The notes: generated by a model not told the origin, from the sequence alone. A stretch of 64,000 nucleotides of DNA from Bradyrhizobium sp. 170 (GCF_023101085.1 NZ_CP064703.1:8344501-8408500); one strand, 5' to 3'; positions 44,201 to 52,376 are shown, counted from the stretch's first letter. Numbers and translations: made by a program.

Positions 44201-44606
44201 CAACAGTCCCGCCGTGATCGACGACGCTTGCGTCGGCAAGATCGAAGAAGCTTCCGAGCAGGGCGTGCACCTCCTCGGCGTCGAGTTCGTCGGAGAGCTT
44301 CGTGTAGCCGGCGATGTCAGCGAACAGCACTGTCACCTGCCGCCGCTCGGCCTCCGGCAGCGGCGAAGCCAAGCCCGATATCGAGGCCGGTGCGCTCGGG
44401 GCAGGAGGAGGCGTCGGCGTCGCCCCGTCACACAACTCCGCGATCGCGGTAAGCAGTTTGCGGCGGTGGCCGACCGAGGTGACGCCAATCCCGATCAGAT
44501 CGTCGGCGGTCAGGCGGGCAAGGACAGCGGCGTCAATGTCGTTTTCGCTGAACGCCTTCTCATATTGCCCCAACCCCAGACCGCGCAACCAAGCCGCAAC
44601 GTTCAT
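41274..44606 (-). CDS. SAM domain-class III cyclase-AAA ATPase-TPR protein (copy 2)
   Basis: 1,110 residues from the ATG at 44606, with GGGAGAC ahead. Same order as copy 1: SAM 1-60 (VAAWLRGLGLGQYEKAF, VGHRRKLLTAIAELC), cyclase about 90-265 with Asp97 (VLFADIAGYTKL), Asp141 (DKHIGDCVMAVFG) and NLASRLKD, ATPase with Walker A GEAGIGKT 308-315 and LLAIEDLHWADQPTLDHL, then TPR-like repeats. Homologous to copy 1 but clearly diverged. The stop codons of the two are 123 bases apart in convergent orientation. Confidence 0.85.
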   Translation of the reverse strand: MNVAAWLRGLGLGQYEKAFSENDIDAAVLARLTADDLIGIGVTSVGHRRKLLTAIAELCDGATPTPPPAPSAPASISGLASPLPEAERRQVTVLFADIAGYTKLSDELDAEEVHALLGSFFDLADASVVDHGGTVDKHIGDCVMAVFGAPVAYGNDPERCVRAALDIGSRMPLVAADLGRPIGVHIGIASGEVMASGTGSARHVEYTVTGESVNLASRLKDKAATGEIFISDSVYRALAERVDCSEVGELAIKGLAKPVRAWRLRAFHEPARSGRQAFVGRTRELRQLEAALAQCRDTRRGRAIYIRGEAGIGKTRLLEQFQAKAEEENFACHSGLVLDFGMGSGQDAVRSLVRSLLGLTDESSREEIGAAAEKARDDGMLADERRVYLNDLLNVPQSTELRTLYDAMDNAARDRGKRATVAELVTRASGRRPRLLAIEDLHWADQPTLDHLASLAETVLGCPALLVLTSRIERDPLHELWRPTIAGEPILTIDLGSLQPREANQLAGAYLDALGELALRCIERAAGNPLFLEQLLRHAEESADGGVPGSIRSLVQARLDRLPMPDKRALQAASILGQRFTAEALAALLDQPGWNCADLMRHRLVRSQGDHFLFAHALIQEGVYDTLLRSRRRELHRRAAEWFRSRDLTLCAQHLDRADDEHAPRAYLEAARAQAAEYRTERAQRLVERGLVLARKRADVSALSLLRGEILHDLGSISESIAAFEQALAVADVDIERCRALLGLAASLRVTDRFNEAFTMLDKAATAAATDDLAAERARIHHLRGNLCFPLGRLVECLQEHERALDCAQRARSPEMQARALGGLGDAEYARGRMASAHRHFSRCAELSRASGAGRIEVANLSMVAHTQVYLNDFSGALATAQMAVELAARVGHQRAEIIAHNAACNVFRTNGKFARMRMPAERALMLARQLGAKRFEAISLNDLAMVARAEASSTKAMDLLYRALAISRETGVSFAGPWILGHLAVTTEDPIERQTALTEGDEILRKGAVSHNHLWFFRYAIDASLDSQDWDGAEHYSAALEDYTRPEPLPWASFFVRYGRAVGAHGRCPTGQETTCKLGDLLTEAERLGIGPALGALALLQRARRQQET

Positions 44607-44753
44607 GGGTGTCTCCCATCGGCAGAGCACCAGACCCCTCAGTCTACCCCAGAATTCACAACAGGCGCTGTGAAATGTCAGCGCACACGAGGGCGTGAAG
44701 GTATAGCCGATGGCATCTAGAGGCGATGTCGCTGCGCGCTGAAAGATCAGGCG

Positions 44754-45185
44754 CTATTCAGCACTTGGGGCGAATGTGTTTCGAGTGCAGACTGAGTCCT
44801 GCGCGTCTGGATTAACATTTATCGAATATTTGTGACCGTCCTGACAGCCAATGCTCCAGTTATCGACCCCGGATTCAGTACCGCCTTGATACCTGGTCCG
44901 AACAACAACATCGCAAACCTGCTTTCTATTTTTCAGAACGACGGTCCAGAAAGCCAAATGCTGCCTCCGATCCAGTGCAAGTAGCCTCGCCGTCGTTTGG
45001 TTAGCGGCGTAGGACATTTTGAAAGGCTCGGGAGCTACGGCCTTGGATGACAGAGCGGTGGTTGAAGTCGTGGCATTCGCCTTTTTCAACTGCACATCAG
45101 CATCCAGAACAAACCAGACAACTGGCGATATGACGACGAAGCTCGCGGCAGCCGCCAAAGAAAAAATAAATGACCGCTTCAACAT
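44754..45185 (-). CDS. Membrane-anchored or secreted protein, unknown
   Basis: 143 residues from the ATG at 45185, with GGGAGAAG ahead. One N-terminal hydrophobic segment (FIFSLAAAASFVVISPVVWFV), then a polar domain with YAANQTTARLLALDRRQHLAFW, KQVCDVVVRTRYQGG and IGCQDGHKYSINVNPDAQDSVC. Four Cys could form disulfides. Composition is richer in A and T than its neighbours, which may point to recent gain. No family recognised. Confidence 0.6.
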   Translation of the reverse strand: MLKRSFIFSLAAAASFVVISPVVWFVLDADVQLKKANATTSTTALSSKAVAPEPFKMSYAANQTTARLLALDRRQHLAFWTVVLKNRKQVCDVVVRTRYQGGTESGVDNWSIGCQDGHKYSINVNPDAQDSVCTRNTFAPSAE

Positions 45186-45766
45186 GTCTCTTCTCCCGGT
45201 AATCGAGACATAGGAGGCCGTTGAAATCTGAGAATTGAAGTACTTCGTGAACAGTGCCGATAGCTGCAATCCGCGGCGTACCGGACCCGAAACTTCGATG
45301 GTAGCTCACCGCGGCTATCGCACCAGCGGCAAAGGATTCAGGCAGCGGCACCTGACATGTCGCGAAAAGATGAAGGTGGGGCTGACTGGATACATTAGGA
45401 ACCGTGTCAGCTCGGCTCGAGCCGTGCGTGTCATTGAGCGCAACGAGTAGCGTACGCCGAGATGCCTAACCTAGCATTCGATCACGCGACGGATCGACGG
45501 GCAAAACCTGACCTCGTTAAGGGCAAAGTCAATTCACGAATTCTAAACGCGCGGAGGTTTAACCCCGACCCCTGACTAACTAACGGAGGTGCGGCTCGTT
45601 GTTGGCGCCGCTCTCGATCCATCGGGTTATCAGTGATACAGCGCGCGCTCGTCACCCAAGCAGGCGTCCATCCGTCACTTTGAATGCACGGGTCTGCGCC
45701 CGGCATTTTGTCTTGACGCGGTTTTCTTTACGCGAACCGGTATCTGCTTCGCTCGAAATGCTGCGC
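45186..45766. other. 581-base stretch without a recognised gene
   Basis: Short frames (45235-45450 plus, 45482-45706 minus) have no start signal or known motif. The right end holds the dispersed repeat at 45709. I see nothing else. Confidence 0.45.
45709..45765. repeat. Second copy of the dispersed intergenic repeat
   Basis: TTGACGCGGTTTTCTTTACG, then CGAACCGGTATCTGCTTCGC and TCGAAA resemble the block at 16300-16330 (GACGCGTTTTCTTGACGCGAACC). It abuts the 3' end of the threonine ammonia-lyase gene. Confidence 0.55.
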
Positions 45767-47032
45767 CTACCGCCGCCCCGGCAGCCACGCGACGAAGCCG
45801 GCCTCGCCGAGACGTTTCATCACCGCGTCCAGATGCGCGCGGTCGCGCGTTTCGATCACGACTTCGAGCAGGGTGCCCTTGGCAGGCAGGTCCGAAAATG
45901 TGCGCTGATGCGAGACTTCGATGATGTTGGCGCCGGCTTCGGCGAGTAGCGCCGAGACCGCCGCCAATTGGCCGGGCCTGTCGACGATATCGATGGCGAT
46001 CTGCGTCAGCCGCCCCTCGCGCGCGAGTTCGCGGGTCAGCACCGAGGCGATCAGCCGCGTATCGATGTTGCCGCCCGTAAGGACGAGGCCGACATGGCGC
46101 CCGGCAAAACGCTCCGGCGTTGCCAGCACCGCGGCAAGGCCCGCGGCGCCTGCGCCTTCGACCACCGTCTTTTCGATCGCGATCAGCATCGCCACGGCGC
46201 GCTCGATCTGATCCTCCGTGACGAGAACGATGTCGTCGACGAGACGACGGATGATTTCGGTGGTGATCCGGCCTGGTGACTTGACGGCGATGCCTTCGGC
46301 GAGCGTGTCGCCGCGCATCGGCAGGCTTTCGTCCTTGATGGCGTTGTACATCGAAGGATAGAGCTCGGCCTGCACGCCGACAATCTGCAACTCCGGTTTC
46401 AGCGATTTGGCAGCAATCGCCATGCCGGAAATCAGTCCGCCGCCGCCGATCGGAACCACCAGCGTATCGAGCTGCGGCACGGAGGCGAGCATTTCGAGCG
46501 CGATGGTGCCCTGCCCCGCGATGACATGCGGATCATCGTAGGGATGGATCATGGTGAGGTTTTTCGCCTTGCCATGCTCGCGCGCGAACTCGGCGGCCTC
46601 TTCCAGCGTCTTGCCGGAAATGATCGTCTCCGCGCCGTGACGTCTTGTGTTCTCGATCTTCACCATCGGCGTGCCTATCGGCATCACGATCGCGGCGGGA
46701 ATGCCGAGCCGGTTGGCATGATAGGCCACGCCCTGCGCATGGTTGCCGGCCGACATCGCGATCACGCCACGCCGCCGCTCGTCCGGCGACAGCGCCAGCA
46801 GCCGGTTGAGCGCACCGCGCTCCTTGAACGTTGAGGTGAACTGCAGGTTCTCGAATTTGAGCCAGAGATTGCAGCCGCAGATCTCGCTCAGCGTCCGGCT
46901 CTGGTCGCATTCGGTGACGATGACCGAATCGCGGATCGCAGCCGCCGCTGATGTGACGTCGCCAGGCGTGACGGCAAGACCTGCTTCGGAAGCGTGCGGG
47001 TCTGGCGGAGCGTTTTTGGGGGCTTTCGGCAT
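45767..47032 (-). CDS. ilvA: Threonine ammonia-lyase (PLP-dependent), with ACT domain
   Basis: 421 residues from the ATG at 47032; the frame is open further but that part has no family match. PLP lysine K70 in FTSTFKERGALN, the phosphate-binding VPIGGGGLISGMAIA, and the C-terminal ACT-like domain (IAIDIVDRPGQLAAVSALLAEAG). Reaction: threonine to 2-oxobutyrate plus ammonia, in isoleucine biosynthesis or threonine breakdown. The single ACT part and 420-residue length fit both types, so the symbol is tentative. Divergent from the response regulator at 47194. Confidence 0.88.
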   Translation of the reverse strand: MPKAPKNAPPDPHASEAGLAVTPGDVTSAAAAIRDSVIVTECDQSRTLSEICGCNLWLKFENLQFTSTFKERGALNRLLALSPDERRRGVIAMSAGNHAQGVAYHANRLGIPAAIVMPIGTPMVKIENTRRHGAETIISGKTLEEAAEFAREHGKAKNLTMIHPYDDPHVIAGQGTIALEMLASVPQLDTLVVPIGGGGLISGMAIAAKSLKPELQIVGVQAELYPSMYNAIKDESLPMRGDTLAEGIAVKSPGRITTEIIRRLVDDIVLVTEDQIERAVAMLIAIEKTVVEGAGAAGLAAVLATPERFAGRHVGLVLTGGNIDTRLIASVLTRELAREGRLTQIAIDIVDRPGQLAAVSALLAEAGANIIEVSHQRTFSDLPAKGTLLEVVIETRDRAHLDAVMKRLGEAGFVAWLPGRR

Positions 47033-47111
47033 CTGAAGGGGCCTCGTTGAGAGGCAACCGTATAAGCCTTTTCGCCCGCCGTGCCTCCCCCGAATCTCGT
47101 AAAACTCCCGC

Positions 47112-47125
47112 CCCATGAACATGGG
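47112..47125. promoter_or_regulatory. Palindrome upstream of the response regulator
   Basis: CCCATG-AA-CATGGG is a perfect 14-base inverted repeat, 69 bases before the regulator start. Its 12-base core recurs at 50264-50275. It could be an operator of this two-component system. Confidence 0.45.
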
Positions 47126-47193
47126 TGTCGCAAAATGCAGCCGCGGGGTTAAACTTGCGGGGGCCGCAGGGACAGGCGGCCGGAGTTTTTCAG

Positions 47194-47871
47194 ATGAATT
47201 CATTGAGCGATGAGCCGAAGGTGGAGGCCATCACGGTCGTACTGGTCGAGGACGACGCGCCGACGCTTTGGCGGCTGCAGGACGCGCTGACCAAGGCCGG
47301 ATATCAGGTCAGGGCCGCCGGCACGCTCACGGAAGCCCGCGCCTGCCTCGCGCAAGGCGCACCAAAGGTGCTGCTGACCGACCTTCAACTGCCCGACGGC
47401 CATGGCGTCGACCTGATCCGCGAAACGCGGCAGCGCTTTCCCGACACCGAAATCATGGTGATCTCGATCCTCGGCGACGAGGAGAGCGTGATCTCGGCGA
47501 TCACCGTCGGCGCCACCGGCTATCTGCTCAAGGACGCGTTCCCGACCGATATCGCCGCCACCGTGCGCGATCTCGTCGCCGGGCATTCGCCGATATCGGC
47601 CTCGATCGCGCGCTTCATCGTGCGCCGGACCCAGAACACGCCCGAACCGCCGCCTGGCCCCGCACTCAACACCGCCAAGCTGACGCCGCGCGAGATCGAC
47701 ATCCTCTGGGGCATCGCCAAGGGTTTCAGCTACGCGGAGATCGCGAGCCATCTCGGCCTGTCGCGCCAGACCGTGCCCGGGCATATCAAGAATATCTATC
47801 GCAAGCTCGAGGTTCATACCCGGGGCGAAGCGGTGTTCGAGGCGGTCCAGCAGGGCTTGATAAAGCTGTGA
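47194..47871 (+). CDS. NarL/FixJ-family response regulator
   Basis: 225 residues from the ATG at 47194 (GGAG ahead). Receiver with Asp63 in LLTDLQLPDGHG, EESVISAITVGATGYLLKD, then the LuxR-type HTH (LTPREIDILWGIAKGFSYAEIASHLGLSRQTV, then IYRKLEVHTRGEAV). GTGA overlap with the kinase gene (47868-47871), so the two are translationally coupled. This pair is regulator first, kinase second, the reverse of the pair at 5.4 kb. Confidence 0.93.
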   Translation: MNSLSDEPKVEAITVVLVEDDAPTLWRLQDALTKAGYQVRAAGTLTEARACLAQGAPKVLLTDLQLPDGHGVDLIRETRQRFPDTEIMVISILGDEESVISAITVGATGYLLKDAFPTDIAATVRDLVAGHSPISASIARFIVRRTQNTPEPPPGPALNTAKLTPREIDILWGIAKGFSYAEIASHLGLSRQTVPGHIKNIYRKLEVHTRGEAVFEAVQQGLIKL

Positions 47872-49817
47872 ACGACCACGACGAGGACGCGACGGCGGAA
47901 CAACTGCCCGCCCGCGAGCGGCGGCGGCTGCAGACGTCCCGTCTCGTCCAATACCTTTTGCTGCAGGCGCTGATCGTGGCCGCATGCATCTTCGCGCTGC
48001 GGCAGTCGCTGCCGGGGCCTCCCGCCGAATATCAAGTCACGGCGTTCAGGCTCTCGGAAAGCGGCGCCGAGCGCGCGGTGACGCTGCCGTATTTTTCACC
48101 GCTGCGCCACGCGATGAACGACCCGCCGCGCTTCGCCGGACAGTTCATCCGGCCGGCCAGTGAGGCCGCGCGTGCCTGGTCGGTGTTTCTGCCGCGGTTC
48201 ACCAACGGCGTCGAGGTCACCGTCAACGGCGTCGTGATCCTCGACAGCCGGCGCGATCCCGCCGCCAACCGTCCCGACCGCAACACGGCGCAGATCGCGG
48301 TGATCCCCGCATCGGTGCTGCACGACGGCAGCAACGACGTTTCAATCAGATTGTTCATCTGGGGCCCGATCTCCGGCTTCCTGGACCGCATTTGGGTCGG
48401 CCCGGACCAGCTGTTGCGTCCGAGCTATAATCTGAGAACGCTGATCTTCGTCACCTTGCCGGTGGTGTTCTCGTCCTGGCAGGCGATCCTCGCGGTCATC
48501 CTGGGAATCATGTGGGTGATGCGGCGCCATGAGCCGGCCTATGGCGTTCTGGCCGCGGCAATGGCGGTGGGTGTCGGGCAGGCGTTCCTGCAAACGCCGA
48601 TGGGCGAGACGCCATTTTCCCGGCTCAACGTGATCCTGATTTCTTCGGCTCCGATTGAAAGCGGGCTGGTGCTGACATTTGCGCTGCTGTTCTCGGGGTG
48701 GAAATGGCAGCGCTATGGCTGGATCATTTTCATTCCCGGCGCACTGCTGGCGCTGGCCGGCCTGTTCGGAAACCAGGCGATGGTGCGCGCGCTGTTCCTG
48801 TATCTCGCCGTGCCGATGGTGGGCGTCTCGCTTCTCATCATGGCCGTTGTCACCGCCCGCTCGATGCTGAAGCGGCGGAATGTCGCCAGCCTCCTGCTCG
48901 GCTGCGCGGTCACGATCATGCTGACCTGCTGGATTGTCGACCTGCTCTCGGTATTTCAGATGATGCCCAATCGCATCTTCACCGCGCGGCTGTCCTATTC
49001 GGCGATGCTGGTGGCAATCGGCGCGGGGTTGACCTGGCGGTTCGCCCGCGCGCTGAACGAGGTCGACGGATTTGCCAGTCGCCTGGTTACCCAGGTACGC
49101 GAAGCCGAGGAGAAGCTGAAGGCCAGTTTCGCCCGCGAGGAGGAACGCGCCCGCGCCGCGGCGCTGGCGCGCGAGCGCACGCGGCTGATGCGCGACCTGC
49201 ATGACGGGCTCGGCGGCCAGCTCGTCAGCATCGTGGCGCTGAGCGAGCGCGGCAATGGCAGCGCGGGAATCGGCGATGCAGCGCGCGCGGCGCTGAAGGA
49301 TCTGCGCCTCGTCATCGATTCGATGGACGACATCGGCGGCGATCTGATGCTGGCGCTGGGCTCGTGGCGCGAACGCGCCACGGCACAGCTGCGTCCGCAT
49401 GATATCGCGCTGGACTGGCGCGCGGTCACGGCGCAGGGCCTGCCGGTGCATCCCGAGCTGCGGCCGTGGCATGTGATTCAGATCGTGCGGCTGCTGGATG
49501 AAGCCGTGACCAACGCGGTCAAGCATGCCAATGCGAAGCGTATCACGGTAAGGATAGAGACGCTTGCCGGCGCCGACGGCCTCGATCGCGGCTGCATCAC
49601 CGTCGAGGACGACGGCAAGGGTTTTGAGATCGCGCCTGATGGCGCGGCGGCAGGCGCGATAAAAGCGGCGCGCGGCTTGCGCAACATGCGAAGCCGCGCG
49701 GCGCGCTGTGGCGCGGAGCTGGAACTGAGCTCCTGCGCCCAAGGGACTCATCCAGGCACGCGCGTGAGACTGACATTGCCCCACCGCTTTCCCGACAGCG
49801 AAGGCGCTGTCGGTTGA
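47868..49817 (+). CDS. Sensor histidine kinase with 7TMR-DISM-like input
   Basis: 649 residues from GTG 47868. A first hydrophobic helix, then a periplasmic beta-rich domain of about 150 residues (VFLPRFTNGVEVTVNGVVIL, NDVSIRLFIWGP), then some seven hydrophobic helices, as in the 7TM-DISM receptors. The cytoplasmic part has HisKA_3 (RLMRDLHDGLGGQLVSIVAL, His445) and a HATPase domain (LLDEAVTNAVKHANAK, VEDDGKGFE). The periplasmic domain of such receptors usually binds a carbohydrate or similar ligand. Ligand unknown. Confidence 0.88.
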   Translation: MNDHDEDATAEQLPARERRRLQTSRLVQYLLLQALIVAACIFALRQSLPGPPAEYQVTAFRLSESGAERAVTLPYFSPLRHAMNDPPRFAGQFIRPASEAARAWSVFLPRFTNGVEVTVNGVVILDSRRDPAANRPDRNTAQIAVIPASVLHDGSNDVSIRLFIWGPISGFLDRIWVGPDQLLRPSYNLRTLIFVTLPVVFSSWQAILAVILGIMWVMRRHEPAYGVLAAAMAVGVGQAFLQTPMGETPFSRLNVILISSAPIESGLVLTFALLFSGWKWQRYGWIIFIPGALLALAGLFGNQAMVRALFLYLAVPMVGVSLLIMAVVTARSMLKRRNVASLLLGCAVTIMLTCWIVDLLSVFQMMPNRIFTARLSYSAMLVAIGAGLTWRFARALNEVDGFASRLVTQVREAEEKLKASFAREEERARAAALARERTRLMRDLHDGLGGQLVSIVALSERGNGSAGIGDAARAALKDLRLVIDSMDDIGGDLMLALGSWRERATAQLRPHDIALDWRAVTAQGLPVHPELRPWHVIQIVRLLDEAVTNAVKHANAKRITVRIETLAGADGLDRGCITVEDDGKGFEIAPDGAAAGAIKAARGLRNMRSRAARCGAELELSSCAQGTHPGTRVRLTLPHRFPDSEGAVG

Positions 49818-49832
49818 CTAGCGTGTTTTGCT

Positions 49833-50117
49833 TCAGCGGCGGCCGACGCGATTGACCGGGCCACCGCGGTTCATGGGGGTGCCGGCACGAACACCGACGC
49901 CGGGAGCGCCGACGCCGACACGGGCGACGCCGACGACCGGTGTAGCAACCACCGCTGCCGCGACCGGCGTCGGCCGCACCACGCAGCCCTTCGACACGCC
50001 GACCGTCTTGCAGTAAACCACCGCGGCCTGGGCCGAACCCACACCGCCCAGCGAAGCCACGGCCGAGAACGCCGTAAGCGTCAGACCAGCGCTCAGCCAA
50101 CCTGTCTTCTTCAACAT
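49833..50117 (-). CDS. Small secreted Val/Gly/Pro-rich protein
   Basis: 94 residues, GGGAGA ahead of the ATG at 50117. Signal peptide ends near SAQAAVV. The mature part has two Cys (VYCKTVGVSKGCVVRP) and then Val-, Gly- and Pro-rich stretches. Function unknown. It is convergent with the kinase at 47868 and divergent from the gene at 50349; the gap carries two copies of the CCATGAACATGG-like palindrome. Confidence 0.7.
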   Translation of the reverse strand: MLKKTGWLSAGLTLTAFSAVASLGGVGSAQAAVVYCKTVGVSKGCVVRPTPVAAAVVATPVVGVARVGVGAPGVGVRAGTPMNRGGPVNRVGRR

Positions 50118-50220
50118 CTGTCATCTCTCCCGAATTGGGCGTGCAGCTCTTTGCGATGTGCCGATCGGTCACCGCAGCCGACGCGAGATGTACATGGTCC
50201 ATCGAGGGGCGCGGCAACAT

Positions 50221-50276
50221 CCCATGAAAATGGTGTGGGCGTGCGCAGGGCCGATCTCCGACGCCATGAACATGGC
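50221..50276. promoter_or_regulatory. Two CCATGAACATGG-type palindromes
   Basis: GCCATG-AA-CATGGC (50263-50276) is a perfect inverted repeat with the same 12-base core as 47112-47125. CCATGAAAATGG (50222-50233) differs from it by one base. Both lie in the divergent gap between two small secreted proteins. Confidence 0.45.
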
Positions 50277-50348
50277 ATGGACCACGGGCGCAACCTCGAC
50301 GAGCTTCCGCGCGCTTTCAGCCCTCCTATTCTCGTCGAAAGGTGATCC

Positions 50349-50594
50349 ATGATAAAATCAACCCACGTCCCGGCCGCCGCAGCCGCCGCGCTGATCGTGT
50401 CGTTCGCCGCCGGCTCGCTGGCGCAGGCGCAATCCGGCCCCACGCCCCAGGAGCAGATGGCCTGCCGTTCGGATGCCGGAAAATTCTGCGCCGAACATGT
50501 CGGCAAGCCGCCGCAGATGAATGCCTGCCTGAAAGCGAACAAGGCGAAGCTGTCGGATGGCTGCCGCAAGGTGGTGGAATCGCGCGGCGGCTAG
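50349..50594 (+). CDS. Small secreted cysteine-containing protein
   Basis: 81 residues. Signal peptide ends near LAQAQSG. The mature part is a Cys-rich-repeat-like unit: QMACRSDAGKFCAEHVGKPPQMNACLKAN, then LSDGCRKVV. Four Cys spaced as in the Cys-rich repeat proteins, likely two disulfides. Ribosome site AAAGGTGATCC. Function unknown. Confidence 0.75.
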   Translation: MIKSTHVPAAAAAALIVSFAAGSLAQAQSGPTPQEQMACRSDAGKFCAEHVGKPPQMNACLKANKAKLSDGCRKVVESRGG

Positions 50595-50595
50595 C

Positions 50596-50697
50596 GCCTC
50601 ATCCGGAAAAAGTCGTTACCGGTTTTCTCGGGACAACACGAAGGGCTTGCCCGGAGACCATGCTCAAACAGAAGGAGCGCGATGACGTTTCAAGGTC
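50596..50697. repeat. Third dispersed intergenic repeat variant
   Basis: GTTACCGGTTTTCTCGGGAC, followed by CATGCTCAAACAGAAGGAGC and GCGATGACG, resembles the ACCGGTTTTC ... GATCATGCTCAAACA ... GCGCGATGACG element I recall as a frequent intergenic repeat in rhizobia. It lies between convergent genes. Confidence 0.55.
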
Positions 50698-50735
50698 ATC
50701 ACGCTCCAACGTGCAGTCGCGATCGCCGGAAAGAA

Positions 50736-51467
50736 TCAATCATCCTGATCGAACAGCCTGATCCGGGGCATTTCGCTTCTGGCCGGCTCGGCGAACATAT
50801 CTCTTCTCCTGGGCTCGGCGAACAAGTCCCTTGGCTCGCCTTCTTCCCGGATTCTAATTCGCCGCGGCTCGGTCACTTCCCGGACTCTCTCTTCGACCGC
50901 CTCGAGCTCCCGCTCACGGGGCTGTTTCAAGCCGCGCTTGTCGGCCCATTGCTGTCGCCGTTCCGCGCGCCGCTTTTCGGCGTCCGCGCGTTTGATGTCG
51001 GCGTCGCGGGCTCTGGCGAAGGTATCCCGAGGCGCGGCCGTCTTTTCCTCGGCCTGTTCGGCAGGCTTCGAAGGTGGCGGCGGTGACTGGACGGGTTGCG
51101 CGGCCGCTACGTTGTTGGCGGGCTTCTCTTCGGCGCGGGCAGGACCGGCGGACGGAGCTGCACCCTCTATTTGCGGCTGTGGCTGCTGCTGCTTGTTCGG
51201 CGGTTGCTGCGTTGGCGGCTGTTGCTGAGCCTGCTGCTGAGTCTGCTCCTGGGCGGGCGCGGCAGCCGTCGCTGCCACATGCGGCACCGGCTCCGCTGGC
51301 GCCGTCGAAACGGTTATCGGTTCCGCCGACATCCTGCGTTCCAGCTTTGACACCGTCTGCGAAGGCGGGCTGGTAATGTTCGCGGCCAGATAGCCACCGC
51401 CGAGACCGGCGCCGACCGCCACGATCACGGTTCCCACGCCTGCAAAATACGCCGTCGATATCCGCAT
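50736..51467 (-). CDS. Membrane-anchored protein with Pro/Gln-rich linker and charged tail
   Basis: 243 residues. One N-terminal helix (FAGVGTVIVAVGAGLGGGYLAA), then a low-complexity linker (EQTQQQAQQQPPTQQPPNKQ), an Ala/Pro stretch, and a strongly charged Arg/Glu-rich C-terminus with RRQQWADKRGLKQP and RDLFAEPRRRDMFAEP repeats. Looks like a periplasm-spanning or envelope-linker protein. No domain recognised. Confidence 0.65.
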   Translation of the reverse strand: MRISTAYFAGVGTVIVAVGAGLGGGYLAANITSPPSQTVSKLERRMSAEPITVSTAPAEPVPHVAATAAAPAQEQTQQQAQQQPPTQQPPNKQQQPQPQIEGAAPSAGPARAEEKPANNVAAAQPVQSPPPPSKPAEQAEEKTAAPRDTFARARDADIKRADAEKRRAERRQQWADKRGLKQPRERELEAVEERVREVTEPRRIRIREEGEPRDLFAEPRRRDMFAEPARSEMPRIRLFDQDD

Positions 51468-51575
51468 AATCCGACTCCATCATCCACGCGGGCAACGCGT
51501 GGCATGGGCCGATGTTCCGGCACGTCATGGTGAGGGAATTGGAACCGGCAGCACCGCAATCGCAGCGCGCGCCGC

Positions 51576-52259
51576 TCAGATCATCGCGGCGACTTTTTCC
51601 AGGCCGATGATGCGGGCGAGCGAACGGACTTCGCTCTTCTGGTCTTCACGCAGCTGGAAGAGCAGCGGCATCGCCGCCGATTTCAACTGCTGGACTTCTG
51701 CGGATTCGGGATCGATCGGCACGCCTGAAGCGTTCGGGTTGGCCTGCCGGCCCGCATGAATCTTGCGGGCGACGGCGCGCAGCGCGGTTTCCACCGGCGG
51801 CCAGTAGGATTCCTGAGAGGCGGACAGTTTCAGGCGATCCTTGATTCCGGCGATCTGGACGTCGCTCAGGAGCGCGTAGTTTTTCTGCGGCTGGGGTTTT
51901 GCGACAGCCTTGGGCTTCGGCGGCGAAGGGGCCTGTGCCGCGGCAGGCGCAACTTCCTTCGGCAGACCGATATCGACAGGGGCGGTCGATGCATAGGCCT
52001 GGCGCAACGGCTCGCTCAGCGCCGCGGTCGTCTGCGGCGACTCATAGGCAGCCAGCGCGTAGCTCACGACGGCAAGCCGGTCCTTCTTGTTTTCCTTGTT
52101 CGACACCGGCGCCTGGACGGCAGCCGTAGAAGCGGCAGCCAGCTGGGGCGGCGCCGAAGGCACGCTGTCGCGGCCGAGAATGGCAGTGGCCGCGGCGCCG
52201 ACCACGAGAAAACAGATCAGCGCAACGATGGTCATCGTTTTGGTCAAAAAGGTCTCCAT
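51576..52259 (-). CDS. Membrane-anchored protein with LTXXQ/Spy-like domain
   Basis: 227 residues from the ATG at 52259. N-terminal helix (TIVALICFLVVGAAATAILG), then an Ala/Pro linker (PAAAQAPSPPKPKAVAKPQP), then a C-terminal helical domain with LLSDVQIAGIKDRLKLSASQ and YWPPVETALRAVARKI. The LSASQESYWPP piece fits the LTXXQ-motif family. May be an envelope-stress or metal-related protein by family, not shown. Confidence 0.65.
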   Translation of the reverse strand: METFLTKTMTIVALICFLVVGAAATAILGRDSVPSAPPQLAAASTAAVQAPVSNKENKKDRLAVVSYALAAYESPQTTAALSEPLRQAYASTAPVDIGLPKEVAPAAAQAPSPPKPKAVAKPQPQKNYALLSDVQIAGIKDRLKLSASQESYWPPVETALRAVARKIHAGRQANPNASGVPIDPESAEVQQLKSAAMPLLFQLREDQKSEVRSLARIIGLEKVAAMI

Positions 52260-52376
52260 TGCCGCCGACGTTTGGCCCTTTTGCCGAAAACTGGATGACA
52301 ATTGAGGCGTTACGATGCCGATCGGAGCCGTAACGCGATCAAAAACCTGGGGAAATCGTCCCGAAACAGCCCGGAA

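Noticed and set aside
45482..45706. Possible 74-residue gene, minus strand
   Set aside because: No start signal or known motif; lies in a repeat-bearing gap.
47268..47867. N-terminal extension of the kinase at 47868 through the regulator gene
   Set aside because: This is the out-of-frame shadow of the response regulator; the kinase starts at the GTGA overlap.
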